Shown here: positions 44,251 through 56,715 of the stretch, in pieces | How positions within the stretch are numbered: position 1 is the first letter of the stretch | Layout: each line of letters opens with the position of its first letter | Source: Plecoglossus altivelis | Lineage: Eukaryota > Chordata > Actinopteri > Osmeriformes > Plecoglossidae | DNA length: 64,000 nucleotides | Direction of reading: 5' to 3' | NCBI GenBank assembly: GCA_036571765.1 | Contig: BROE01000020.1 | Location: 5,725,679-5,789,678 of the forward strand | Made by a program: the position numbers and the translations under genes | Notes under the pieces: model-generated | What the model was told of the DNA's origin: nothing | What the model saw: only the letters and a program-made list of their open reading frames with translations | Databases searched by the model: none

Positions 44251-46578
44251 ATGTTGTACTGGACCCAGCAGGCTTGGAAAGTGTTGCTACTGCTTGTACT
44301 GCTGTGTGACTGCTTCTCCGCTCAGGGGCTGAAGCCCACGAGATGGCCTCTCTATGCCCACAAGCCCCTGCTGCTGGCCTGGAATGCCCCAACAGAAGAC
44401 TGTGCCCCGAGGCACGGTATCCACTTTCAGCTGGATAATTTCCAGATCGTTGCCTCGCCCAATGAGGGGTTTGTCAAGCAGAACGTAACTATTTTTTATA
44501 AGGATCGTCTCGGGTTGTATCCCTACTTTGAACCCGACGGTACGGCGGTGAACGGAGGACTGCCTCAGGTCGCCAGTCTGACTCAGCACCTGGAAAAGAT
44601 GCCAGAGGGTGTTCAGAAGTATATACGCGAACCAGGGGCCAAAGGCCTGGCCGTCATAGACTGGGAGGAGTGGCGCCCGTTCTGGATCAGAAACTGGGAT
44701 TCGAAGAAAGTGTACCGCAACCGGTCTCAGCAGCTCGTGGTCCAGAAGAACCCAAACTGGCCCATGGACCGCGTGATCAAGGTCGCCCAGCAGGAGTTTG
44801 AAATTTCGGCCCGCATGTTCATGCTGGAGACCCTGCGGCTTGCCAAGTCCCTGCGGCCCAACCAGCTGTGGGGCTTCTACCTGTTCCCTGACTGCTACAA
44901 CCACGACTACCTGAACACTCTGGAGAACTACACCGGCCGATGCCCTGACGTGGAGGTGACCAGGAACGAGCAGCTGAAATGGCTGTGGACAGAGAGCACG
45001 GCCCTGTTCCCCTCTGTGTACATGGTCCCAGTGCTGCGCTCCTCGCCCTTTGGGCGCCAGTTTGTCCGGAACCGGGTGAAGGAGGGGATGCGTTTGGCCT
45101 CGTTCGGGGATGGGCTGGCACGTCCTGTCTTTGTGTACGCCCGGCCCACCTACACCAACACCCTGGAGCTGATGACGGAGGTGAGGAGAGAACAGCACAC
45201 ACACTCTGCGCTTCACCTCCAAGGTTGTTTTTTATTTGAAAAAAGGGTTAAATGCTTTGGGATTTTTTATTTATTTTTACATATGTATTCTTCTCCCAAA
45301 TTATTCTTTGAATACTGATATGATGATGGCGATGACGGTGCACACTTTTAGAACTGACTGACCGTTGTTTTAAAAAACGGAACATTTTCAGCGCCCGACG
45401 TGCAGGTTCCACTGAAACTGCTTATCGTATCTATAATGTGGAGGATTCAAACAAAATCCTCTTAAAAATGAAAGTGCTCTATCTCAGGGTATTCATTAGG
45501 ACTGTTTCCAGTACGAGTCTAAAGTGGTGTGTGTCTGGGTGCTTGGCGCTTGGCTTCACGCTCCAGCAAGCTTTCTTTATCTGTATGTGCAGCTTTTTCC
45601 TGCTCTTTTAACAGACACCTCAAACCTCCCATTCCATTGTAGCACTCCTGTGTGCACTTGTTTGTGTGTGTGTGTGTGTGTGTGAGCAGGATGGGTGTTG
45701 GCCATGTTACAGTGCAATCACGAACCCTAGAGGGTTGTATCGACCAGGGAATAGATAAGAACTGGAAACCAAACTAGGAGCTCCTGTTCTCTCCTTCGCA
45801 CACCGCGGTTCACCCGCAACCACAAAGTCTGCTGTGACCCTCTGATGCATCTTAGGAATCCCATTCTGTCGTTTGTCTTCAGATGGACTTGATCTCCACC
45901 ATTGGGGAGAGCGCGGCTTTGGGAGCAGCAGGCATCATCCTTTGGGGAGATTCGAGATATGCCAGCAGCAAGGCAAGTGTTGGCGCTCTTTAATCACAGC
46001 ACATTACGGAGGAGCACGATTGGGTTAGAAAATGACCATACGCCAATAACTGACCGGACTGACAGGAAGTCACGTGACTATCATCTGATTTCGCTTAAAG
46101 TTCCAACTTCAAAACATGGCCACTTTGACTAATCATGTATCTGAGTGTCTTTTAAGGCTAACTCCCAATTTTTGGGTTTATTCCCCTCCAGGCCAGTTGC
46201 TCCAGTCTGAACGACTATCTACGGGGCCCGCTCGGTCAGTACCTCCTCAACGTTTCCACGGCAGCGGAGTTGTGCAGCCAGACGCTGTGTAGCTCCCGGG
46301 GCCGCTGTCTGCGCAGACATCCGAACACGGACGTCTACCTCCACCTCAACCCTCTCACGCACAGCATCAGCACCCAGGGAGGCAAGCTGAGTGTGGAAGG
46401 CCAGCTGGGGGAGGGGGAGAAGGTGGCTCTGCAGAAGGACTTTCAGTGCCAGTGCTACAGTGGGTCACAGGGCGAGGACTGTGGCCAGACTGACCCCCTC
46501 CAGCAGAAAGGGACTGCCTCTCAAGTGGTGTTGTCGTGGGCGCAATATGCGCTGTTGTTGGTCATCCTCCTCATCTGA
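44251..46578 (+). CDS. hyal2: Hyaluronidase-2 (GPI-anchored type)
   Basis: Cell-surface/lysosomal hyaluronidase cutting high-mass hyaluronan. Exons 44251-45180, 45883-45972 and 46192-46578; 468 residues (human 473). The chosen start MLYWTQQAWK precedes a classic signal peptide (LLLLVLLCDCFSA). The catalytic DxE pair is in AVIDWEEWRP (D137/E139). Also visible are IFYKDRLGLYPYF, WGFYLFPDCYNHDY, MDLISTIGESAALGAAG and ILWGD. A cysteine-rich EGF-like module follows (CSQTLCSSRGRC ... CQCYSGSQGEDC). The C-terminus is a hydrophobic stretch (VVLSWAQYALLLVILLI) with nothing after it, as expected for GPI attachment. The junction after exon 2 uses a GC donor (AAG|GCAAGT). An in-frame ATG at 44170 lies before the leader acceptor and is not used. 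Confidence 0.96.
45658..45685. repeat. (GT)n in hyal2 intron
   Basis: GT run with one interruption within the intron between coding exons 1 and 2. Confidence 0.8.
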
Positions 46579-48613
46579 TCGCATTCTCAAACACGCTGCC
46601 AACGCACACCTCCACGCACAAACACTTCTATTCGGGCAAATGTATTTATTGGCCCCAGTATTGCTGTAAAGTTAGTGAATCTAGGGTAAGGAGGTTTCAA
46701 CTTAGAAGAATCACTGTGGAAGTTAGGGAGATGATGTTGTTTGTGTGTTTGTTTGTGTTTTGGTCATACAATGGAGGGCTAGCTGGAAATCACTGTTTAC
46801 ATTGCTCTCTCTCTCTTTCTGTTTCCTCTCACTCCCTCTGTCACTCTACTTTCTCAAGGTGTCACTTTCCCACGACCCCAAAGTTGTCCTTGTGTTGGAG
46901 AGCGGGTGTTCTCACGACGACTGTTATTCTTGTGTGTGGCTTTTTGACCGTGTGTTTATCATGAAATGGGGCAGATGCACTTGATCCTCTACATAGGCTG
47001 AAAAGAGAGTGGCTGTCATCTTAACCGCAGCAAGGACATATCTGTCTTTTACTGAGGCTAATCATTTGGGGGCAATCTCTGTTTTATTTTTGCTGACTGT
47101 GGCCTAAACAAGACTACTACATGCGTGTCAATGTACAGCACTTTCCAATGTACAAAATCTCCTTTCTTTTCTTTAAAAAAAAAAAAACTTTTCATGCGTC
47201 GGTTAAGGCCATCTAATGCACAGTTGTCTTGATTTGAGCTTTTCTTTTAGGTAAGTTTGCTACAGACTGTAACAGAAGTTCTTTTCTCAATGAAGTAAAG
47301 TGTTTTGGTGATATTTAACTTGATCATTGCTTGAACCTATGCATTTCAAGACACAGATTAACATCCTGTTTAAAGCCATACGGTATATTACTCAACAAAC
47401 GTCACCCAAACCAGTCCACGCCGTACATTAAATATTGACCGATGCGTTTCTGACACCATATAAATATTAGACATACCATATATATCCATCTAAAGCTTGT
47501 CATGTACATACTGTGAGCAGGTTTCACGCACCACTAGGATCAGTGGAGAGTTGGAACAGTACTATGGGCTGTAGTGGCTAACAGTACCACACTGTGCTTC
47601 ACTTGGCCAGCTTCTAATGGGAACTAGCGGGAGACTTCATCCCGCTCTGACTCCCCTCCTTGGCTCCCTGTAATTGTGGGGTGTTAGAAGCCAGAAGTTA
47701 TTTTGGACCCTTTTAACTTTTTAGAATGACTTCAAGAGACCGTAGAAATCGGATCATATTTAGAAGTGTATGCTTATAATTGTCAAGACCAGTCGTTCTT
47801 TGACCTTTATACTGAAGCGTTTGAGGAGGTTTGTTTGGATCAAACTCAGAAGGTTGACTCGACGAAGAAGGATGTTAACCTCAGCAGTGTTGAAGTGATT
47901 TGATGAGATTATTGTTTACCCACTATAACTGAACACATTACACGTGTGCTACTGTAAACAGACAGTAAACATCAACATGCTGTTCTAACTTCAGAAAGAA
48001 GACAGGCACAGACAGGTTTGTAGTGTTTCATTGCACCTTCAGTATGTGGCCTCAAACCTGCACAGGAGATAGGGAAATGGGGTGCTGTATCTTTAAGAAA
48101 TCTACAGACCCTTACTGACTGTACCACCTCTTCTTCCTGATTGGTGGTAAAAAAAATCCTCTCCACCACTTCCCTTTTCCTTATTTTTTTCCACTTTTTT
48201 CTGAGCGGTAAGATCATGAGACAGCCATCCCCATTTCATTCACATGGTCAGTTGACTGCAAACTGAATAAACTCTAATTTTGCCTACTAGCTGATATGGG
48301 TGAGTAGACCAACTAGTTACACTCTAAGAACTGATGACATTTAGTAACTGTTTAGTGAGTCCAAGTGTTGGAACTATGTGTATATATTGAAGCTTTCTGT
48401 TATAAATATTCAAAATAGGATCGACTCATTATTCGCAGGGTGTTTCAACTTTATTAAAATATTTTGCGTATGAAAACTCTTTAAAATTGATTTTTAAGAG
48501 TTTTATTTGTGAAGAAAACCACTTCCTCAATTTCCCTGCGCAAACAAGGAAATTCAAACATAACCCAAACTTCTGCTAAAAACACAAAAACCAACATTTC
48601 CCCCCTCTTGCAG
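46579..48613. other. hyal2 3' UTR and hyal1 upstream region
   Basis: Long probable hyal2 3' UTR (an AATAAA occurs at 48266-48271). It should also contain the first exon(s) of the next gene, including its start codon, which I could not place. A 12-bp poly(A) run is near 47177. Confidence 0.45.
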
Positions 48614-50124
48614 GTAGGAGTTTCATTTGCCCTGCTGTGCTTCTGTGCTTCAGCACAGTCCGTCTTGTCCTTGGTCTCCAGCAGGGATCCCCTCCCTTCA
48701 CCTTCTCTCATGTGCCCTTCCTCACCGTGTGGAACGCACCCACCGCCCTCTGCGGGTCTCGCTTCGGCGTCGACCTGGACCTGAGCGCGTTCAACATCGT
48801 CCACAACCAAAATCAAAGCTTCGTGGGAGCCAACATGACCATCTTTTACAAGGACAAACTGGGCAGGTACCCGCGGTACGCTCACAGCCAGGCTGTCTTT
48901 GGTGGGGTGCCTCAGAACTCCAGCCTGAGCGAACACCTCAGAGCTGCTGCTGAGGACATCAGAGCCAACCTTCCAAACAGGGACTTCCAGGGACTGGCAG
49001 TGGTGGACTGGGAGGACTGGAGGCCGCTGTGGGAGCGGAACTGGGACACTAAGGCGGTGTACTGGGAGGCTTCCAGAGTGCTGGTGAAGGCCAAGCACCC
49101 AGACTGGAGCCCTGCCCAGGTGGAGGTGGTGGCCCATAAGGAGTTTGAGGCGGCAGGATGGAAGTTCATGGAGGAGACTCTCAGGCTGGGACAGAAGGCG
49201 AGGCCAGGCGGACAATGGGGCTTCTACGGCTTTCCCCAATGTTACAATTACTATAAAAACTCTACTAACTACACTGGAGAATGTCCTCCTTTGGAGATCA
49301 AGAGGAACGACCAGTTGTTCTGGCTTTGGAACGTCTCGTCTACCCTCTTCCCAGACGTGTACCTGGATTTGAACATGCGCGGGCTGGGCAAGGAAACCGC
49401 CTTGTACGCGAAACATCGTGTGCTGGAGGCCATGAGGGTCGGTGCGCAGGTCACCCCCAGACCCCCGGCTGTGATCGTTTACGCTCGAATCGTCTACACC
49501 TTCTCGCTGGACTTCCTCTCACAGGCAGGTCCATCTATGTTGAATCCGCATGCGAAGTAACATGGCGTGTCCAGTGTGACGTAATGCATCTGACGTTTGT
49601 CCGTTGCGAACAGGAAGACCTGGTCCACACCATAGGAGAGGGGGCTGCCTTGGGAGCTGCAGGGGTGGTCCTATGGGGAGACGCCATGTATGCCAAATCT
49701 CAGGTAAAACCACGTCTTCTGTTTTCTCCCCGTCCCGCCGAAACATGTAACGCTCTTGCGAAATAGGAGCTGTACGCCCTGTGATGCTCGCTCTGTTTTC
49801 CAGGCGTCTTGTGAGGCAGTAAAGTCCTACGTCGACGAAACCCTCGGGCGTTACCTGGTGAACGTGACCTCTGCAGCCACACTGTGCAGCAGGACAGTGT
49901 GCTCGTCTCGGGGCCGGTGCCAGAGGAGAGAGCCAGACTCCGGGGCCTACCTCCATCTGGACCCTGCAGCCTGGACGGTGCTGTCTAAGGAGAGGCCCCA
50001 GGGGGGGAAGGATTACAGGGTCCTGGGGCGACTGAGCCAGACCCAGGCTGTTTACATGGAGGCCCAGTTTGTGTGCCAGTGTTACCCTGGTTGGGGTGGG
50101 AAACGCTGTGCCAAACCCTTGTAG
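48614..50124 (+). CDS. hyal1: HYAL1-like hyaluronidase, start exon not resolved
   Basis: Secreted/lysosomal acid hyaluronidase type. Exons 48614-49524, 49614-49703 and 49804-50124 are in phase; about 439 residues are visible. The large exon opens with two bases of a split codon after a strong acceptor (CCCCCCTCTTGCAG), and the same frame is closed upstream by TAA at 48577-48579, so the start ATG must lie in an upstream exon. A signal-like segment (PAVLLCFSTVRLVLG) follows. The catalytic pair is in AVVDWEDWRP. HYAL1-like blocks: VFGGVPQNSSL, NWDTKAVY, HPDW, WGFYGFPQCYNY, HTIGEGAALGAAGVVLWGD. EGF-like C-terminus (CSRTVCSSRGRC ... CQCYPGWGGKRC), then KPL-stop with no GPI tail. The first visible donor appears to be GC (CAG|GCAGGT). 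HYAL1 is favoured over HYAL3 from memory of sequence. Poly(A) signal at 50551-50556. Confidence 0.88.
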
Positions 50125-50556
50125 AGATGAGACGACGGTTTATCTAAGCAGGATTCATCGGTTACAGCAATGTGTTTGAATGTACTCCTGTGTGAAAGTA
50201 ATGTGATTGACAAATCTTAACAAAAGGGAGGTGTTTCAGCTCTGAGCAGAAGAAGTCTGGCCTTTTTTAGCTGTGTTTACTATGTTTAGCTAAAGGACCA
50301 GTGATTCTCTATCATCACATCTACAGCATGAGATTCTTAGACACATCATCACACCCACTAAACAACTTTCTACCTACTTTTAACACCCGTTCCCTATTGA
50401 ATGTATTGTTTGTGAGATATCTTTGAACGATGTATCGACTCGTTTCAGTGTTCTGTGCAATGTTTCTGTGGTAGACCGCGTTAAATAATACACGGTACTG
50501 CTCACATTGATTCTTGAAGACCTGCTTTGTTTATGTTTTAACCAACTCTAAATAAA

Positions 50557-53374
50557 CAAAACAAAACGGAGGTGCAGTACATGGGGTGTTACCTGTCAAT
50601 AGTGAATAATCCATCCCAGCTGATAACGACATTTGACAGCAAATCTTATTTCCGAAACCCAGAAGAGGTGGTGAAATTTTTAAAGATTTCCTACTATGTG
50701 TTTTTGACCACTAGATGGTGCCACAAACTCGCAAAGGAAAGAATTCTTAAAAGGGCACGGAAATCTATTGACTTGGGTAAAGCTCAATAATGTAAAACCA
50801 TAGAACATCAAACCAATGGTATCACTGCACTTGTAATGAATGGGCAAGGACATTCTTTATACCCCCGGGGGTAATGCAAGGGCAGTTTTTATGCTCCAAT
50901 TATGTCAGAGCCATAATAGCGGCTCTTAACCACTGAACCAGGCCCTCTGTGCGCTGCGAAGCTCTTGGTGAAAAAGCTGAGGAACACTGGGTGATCTTGA
51001 TGACCTTGATTTACAAGCAGCATGTCCAACACTCCCTTATCTGATCCCAGCAGCTTCCAGACTGGTCTGGCTGGCTGTAATTCCCCTCTCTCCTCGGAGA
51101 ATGGACTGACCGGACCACTAGACTCCCAGAAGGATGTCTGCTTCCTATTTCCTTTTTTTCAAATCTTAGTTTCCTGAATCGGAGTTAAATTCAGAATAGA
51201 TGGGCGATATTGGATCGCTGTTGTTTCTGTCGTGTGTTTTTTCCTGTGAATGGGTCCCGCTGTAGGACTAAAACAGCAAGGTTCTTGGAAATAATCACAT
51301 TATCGCCGGTGTGTAATTGGAAGGCGGTTACATTATGTATAACTGTTCTGCCTATAAAGCTGACTAGTGTTCATCCGAACCTCTCAACCTACTCATAGTT
51401 GTTATTGCACGTGGAAATAACGCAATGTCGTTCATTGCAATCCCACCACTGTCCAACAGATTAGTAAGAAACTGATCTGAAAACCCTGAAATGTGGAATC
51501 ATATCAGTTGTCTTTAGATCTTTTGAGAGGATTCCAGCTCAGAGAATATCACTTCAATGGACAATATTATACGAGGCTGGATGGATTGCGTTGCCAATCT
51601 GTGGAAATAACAGCCCTGCGCCACCTCTCAACGCAGACACCCACCAGAAACCCATGCTACAGGAATAGCTCAGAGTAACATTCTCTTGATGAATTGCGAA
51701 GAAGGCTTCTCTCCAAATCTATCCACAATCCCATGAAGCTGACCTGTGGACACTCCCAGGGTAGATAAATGGTAATGAAAGCCCAGTGTGAGTGTTTATC
51801 TGTCCTGCGCTGGGAACACCACGCCCCAAGTGGCCTCTTCTCTCTCTCGTCGGCTGACCTCTGCTTGCTCAAGCAGCGGTCCCTCCGCCTCGCTATCCTC
51901 TCATCTTCACGTTTCTTCATTTTGGCGTCTCGCTCTGTCACCCCTCCGCGGTCATGCCTCCGCCTCCCTGCCTCTCGCTCCAGAGATCGGCGTCTCGGTC
52001 GCTCTTGGTTTAATAACGCTTTTTCGTCACGCTTTCTCTGTCTGTGTCCTTCAAAAGAGTCGTGACTGATTGGGCTACACGGGCTCTGTGCCAGTGTACC
52101 ACTGCATGGATTCCATTGTAGATCAGTACACCAATCTTCCTGTTGATTGGGTATAGGACTCTAAACATATAGATTTATTGAAAAAAAAGAGGGAGACTCT
52201 GCATTGAGAGCAAGTCTTTGATCCGCTGTTCAAACGTGGGATTTCAACATAGATTATAGTTCAAAGACAACATGAACATCAGATTGTTAGCGGCATGAAT
52301 GGAATTATTGATTGAACATGAGTGGCTGAGCTGTGGCCTGTCCAGGAAGACACAGGCTGTGTGTGCAAGGGTGACAAGTGAATCTCTACAGTGTATTTCT
52401 ACAGTCAGCGACAGTTGTTACTGCGATGCGCTCCTCTTCCTCCCAGCTCCCATTGGTGAGAGTCGATCCACCCTATAGTCTTACTCAATACTGTGACACA
52501 CATAGCATCTTTTCCCTGAACTTCCTGTTCTGAAGTGGGTTAGAAAGCTGGTTCTCAGGTCTACTCATCCCATCTCCATGATGTGACTTGAAATGGTTTT
52601 ATTACGCAAGAAAGCGCCAGGGCAACCAACAAAAAGAAGGGAGATTGAAGAAAAGGAAGCGGAAGAGGTCAGGTTGTCCTGTGTTTGAGACGGAGGGTGC
52701 TCAGATGGCGCTCGCTCGGCGTCTCTGACAGCAGAGCGGCTGATCGTGGAGTGGCAGACAGGCTCCACCCCTGCTGTCGTGCATGTCAGAAAGACGCAGT
52801 CTGGACGCACCTGCCGTGGGCATCTCTCTGTGTTCGGGCAAGTGAAATGAAACACCTGTGTATGAATCCTGCAAGGTGGAGGAACCTGCCATCCTATGTG
52901 TGCAGTCTGGGAGAGAGGCCGTGAGTCCCTGTGGTGACGTACTGTGTGCACATACATATACATGCTATGCTATATTTTTGAGAGTGTGCGATTGTGTGTG
53001 TGTTGGTGGTTTGTTGCAGGAATGGGGTGTCAGTGTAGGGTGTGTGCTGTCGTGTGGTGTTGTGCCAGATGGGGTGGGTTTGGTAAGGTGTGTAGTGATG
53101 TTGGTCGAGTATGTCAGGATGGGTGGTTGGGTAAGGTTGTGTGTTGGTGGTGTTGTGCAGGATGAGTGGGTGGTGTAAGGCTGTTGTGTAGAGGGGGAGG
53201 GGGTTGCACGTGTGTGGTTGTCCAGGATTCGCTGTCTCTGCTGAACACATCCTGATAAGAAGTGACCTGACAGACTGTCACATGTGAGTTACCCTGCATT
53301 GGGCAGCTCTGTTCTCAACCTCCACCCCGCCAAACCTCATTAGAGCTTAAAGAATACGATTGCATGAGAGGAAC
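50557..53374. other. Gene-free stretch downstream of hyal1
   Basis: Unique-looking sequence. No open frame with recognisable homology, no splice-linked exons and no element ends were found. A TG/GTGT-rich imperfect repeat is at about 52990-53200. Confidence 0.4.
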
Positions 53375-53442
53375 ACACACACGTGCACACACACACACAC
53401 GCGCGCGCACACACATACCACACACACACACACACACACACA
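53375..53442. repeat. (CA)n microsatellite
   Basis: CA/CG alternating purine-pyrimidine repeat, potentially Z-DNA-forming. Confidence 0.85.
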
Positions 53443-54390
53443 GAGACTGGCACACAGGTGGCTTCAGCTTCAAGTCACAGTATGGCTGTGAATGGCTGTG
53501 GATAGAGTCAATCAGGTGGAAAATTACAACAGCCAATCAATTGCTAATAGAAAGTCTTTTTGCTAGCAGTAGCCAATCAAGTGGTCACAATGTGCCATCT
53601 TCTCCAAGCAATGGCCAATCAATTGCTCACAAAGAGTCGTATTGTAATGTTGCACGTGTAAAATGTAATTATTCTCTGTTTCCATGGACACAGAGGCCAC
53701 TTTTGTTGCAAGGTGGGTAATAGATGCTGAAAAACGTATATAAGAAAACCAATTGATAAGAAAATAACAACAGTCTAAGCATTCTTTTAACCCCCTGCCC
53801 CTTCAGCTAAAAAATGGGGGAACTTGCACTTTCAGATCAGTCATTTATTTTGTAATTAATTTAAATGTGATTTATTTTTGCAAGTAGATAATCCATTTCA
53901 GCCTTTTTTTCATTTTACTGCCTTCAATCTAAGCTCATTTGAATAAACATTTTCCTCCATATTAGTCTGGGTAATGAAGTGGATCTCAGAAGAAAAATGC
54001 TTTTGTTATGAGAGAGCGGAGTGTCGGTGGTGGCACAACTGAGAATAGAAGTGACATGCTGGTCACCTCACCATGAGTAAAAGCTGATTGGATTCCAGAT
54101 TCGATCCAGTGTGGAATACGAATCGCGACTTGTACGACGAAGTACGAACGCGAGAAAAAAAAGAGATAAGCGTTCTGCCGTCAGCGCGTCTCAGCGACGG
54201 GCGAGTCGTCGTGACCTTTGACTGCGTCAACGGCGGTAAGTTGGCCAAACAGATGTTGCGTTTGAAGGTTTCTAATGAGGCGGTTTACTCTCTGTGGCTC
54301 GTGAGTACGATCTTAAGCGTTCCTGGGGATGTTATCGTCAGCTAAAGTGGGCCACCGAATTGCAAAAATGTCCTTGTTTCCCTGTCGTAT

Positions 54391-54455
54391 GTACACACAC
54401 GCACGCACACACACACACATACACACGCACACACACACACATATATATGTACATA
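54391..54455. repeat. (CA)n/(TA)n microsatellite
   Basis: Interrupted CA run passing into TATATA. Confidence 0.85.
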
Positions 54456-55284
54456 ATATAACAGATCATTTAAAATGCATGTTTCTGTATTTTTCTGAGA
54501 AATGATTCCTTCCAAATGTAAAAGCCAAAGAGAGACTCATGAGTCTGCAGGGCTCCACTCACACCAGGATGAGTCAGAAAGTCAGGAGACATTTGGGGAA
54601 AAAGGATCACAAGAGGTCTGTCATGTTACCTCCAAATCACAGTGAAATATAACTTGCACCACCACTGGAACTGAGGGAGTGCCTCTCCCACAGCCAATCC
54701 CAGAGCAAGAGACAAAGGAAGAAAGAAAGATGAGAAAAAAAATTATGCAAATGTGTTTTTTATCATTCGCAATAGGAAATGTGGTGTCTGTATCTTATCA
54801 GTGTTCCGATTTCATTCTTGGAGATCCAGCTTGGCTTGCCATTTTTAATTAACTTAAATCCCCTCCAATCATGACTCTCAGGAAAATATTATTTTCAACA
54901 GTACAGAATAAACGTTTCCATGTCAGCCTTGCAGGGAAAGTGCAAGTCTCTCTCCATCAGTCCCAAGCTCTCATTGGTTGTTCATTTTTCCTTTCTCTAT
55001 TTTTTTTGGACAGTTGTGTAACAGTATTGCATGGTTGTCTCATTGGTCATTAGTACATTTTGCTGTGTATGCTGTTTCATGTATTTTACAGTTGAGAAGC
55101 ATGCAGTCGTGCCCGAGGTATGTGCACCTCTCATCTTTAGGCCTTTTCCCTTGGTGTACATTTACCTAAATATGTGTCATCCTCAGCCTTTGATCTTTGC
55201 AATGCAAACCTTTAAAACAAAGTACTGTCAAAGTATTATGTTAAACTTTACAAATAAGATAAATTATGAGATACTTGTTTTTTT

Positions 55285-55325
55285 TCTCTCTCTCTCTCTC
55301 TTTCTCCCTCCCTCTCCCTCTTTCT
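55285..55325. repeat. (CT)n tract
   Basis: Pyrimidine-rich CT simple repeat with CCCT interruptions. Confidence 0.8.
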
Positions 55326-56630
55326 AATACATGCATTCTATGTGAATTTATGATTCGTTCAGGAATCTTGGATTGCTTGTTTGGTCTCAACAGAAATGTC
55401 ACGGCCCGTCGTAACCTTTCCCAGAGCATGTTATCTGCTCTGATAGCGTGGCCGAGCTGGGACGAGGACCTGGGCCACACGATTGGATTTGAAAGGTCCC
55501 CGTCGGAGTCGTGGCCGCGGGCTATCTTCCCTTCACAGTTCAGCAACACCAGCACCATGGCAGGCCGTCCCCCACGTCCCTCTGCCAAGTTCCCGGGATC
55601 TCGTCTGTCCCGCTGGATCTTTGTCTCCGCGGCCAGGCGTCAGCACTCAGTTCGTGTGCAGTGACTGGACTCCGGGGAAGCAGCTCGTGCGGCGAGTCGG
55701 CAGGGAGAAGGATCTTCCCATGGGGGTGGGGGGGTGAACGTGTGGAGAGCTCTGCTCTGCAGAGGTAGGAGGTGGCACAAGCCCTTTTCCCTGCCATTTG
55801 AAACTAGGATGTGCGTGAGTGGGCCAGGGGAGACAGGCCGGGTGGTGGTCAAGGTGACGAAATGTCTTCCCTTCCCTATTGTGCTTTGGAGTAAACAGGT
55901 AATGAACTGCCCTTGTAGGTAAATACGTTCATGTGGACTTTTCAATCAGTTGTGCTGATTGGTTGACTATTATTTGACAATGCAGTACACGGCACACATA
56001 CACCGCCTCTGGAGGGGGCCATTTTGATAAACGCATGTAGACGTTTTCAAATGCTCCCAACTGCGGCCTCGTGTTATCAGCACATCCCCTATTGTCTTTG
56101 ACCTCCACGTTATCCCGGAAGAGGTCCATCTACTCCATCCAGTTCCCCTTCAACACGCTGACGGCTGTTCACAAGGACCGCCAAACGCTGCACATGCTTC
56201 TCTGACCACCAGGGGGCAGTAAGAGTCAATGTAAACACACGGACAGACGTCCAGCCCCTGCAGGGGATGTTGTTGCTTGCTGAGGTAAGTGTTTCTGCTT
56301 CCCACCCTGTTGTTTTAGTGGCTGCGTATTAAGCATTATCCAAGCGTGCATCTTTATTTTACCAATAAACCTGGAGTACGGTATCACTGCAGCCTTGTTT
56401 TTGCCATGGCCAAAGTAACGCTCCCTTTTAATGCCTCTGTCACATGGACGGCGTCATATCGATGAGGGACAAAAATAAATGTTCCGAATGCATCACTGAT
56501 GTTCTTTCAAATAACAAATGCGGAAGAAAATTTCAAACAGAATAATAAAACAGCTTTTAAAAAAAAGAAGCCTGACCGGTTGCTGTGCCACCCTCCTCAG
56601 TGCACTAGTTTAAGAGTAGCATCTGTGACA
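55326..56630. other. Gene-free stretch
   Basis: No recognisable exon; moderately GC-rich around 55440-55700. Short open frames here match no family I know. Confidence 0.4.
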
Positions 56631-56715
56631 TTCTCTCTCTCTTTCTCTTTCTCTCTCTCTCTTCTCTCTTCCTCTCTTCTCTCGTCCTCTCTTCCATCCT
56701 CTCTTTCTTGTTCCC
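56631..56715. repeat. (CT)n tract
   Basis: About 85 bp of CTCTCT/TTCT simple sequence. Confidence 0.85.

Noticed and set aside
44287..45222. 311-residue open frame antisense to hyal2
   Set aside because: It lies wholly opposite the large hyal2 coding exon; GC-rich third positions keep the antisense frame open. It has no recognisable domain.
48481..49416. 311-residue open frame antisense to the hyal1-like gene
   Set aside because: Same cause as for hyal2. The equal length is a coincidence, and the sequence is low-complexity Val/Leu/Gln-rich with no family match.
54088..54345. 85-residue frame with plausible composition
   Set aside because: No splice sites in register and no family recognised. 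Too weak to call a gene.
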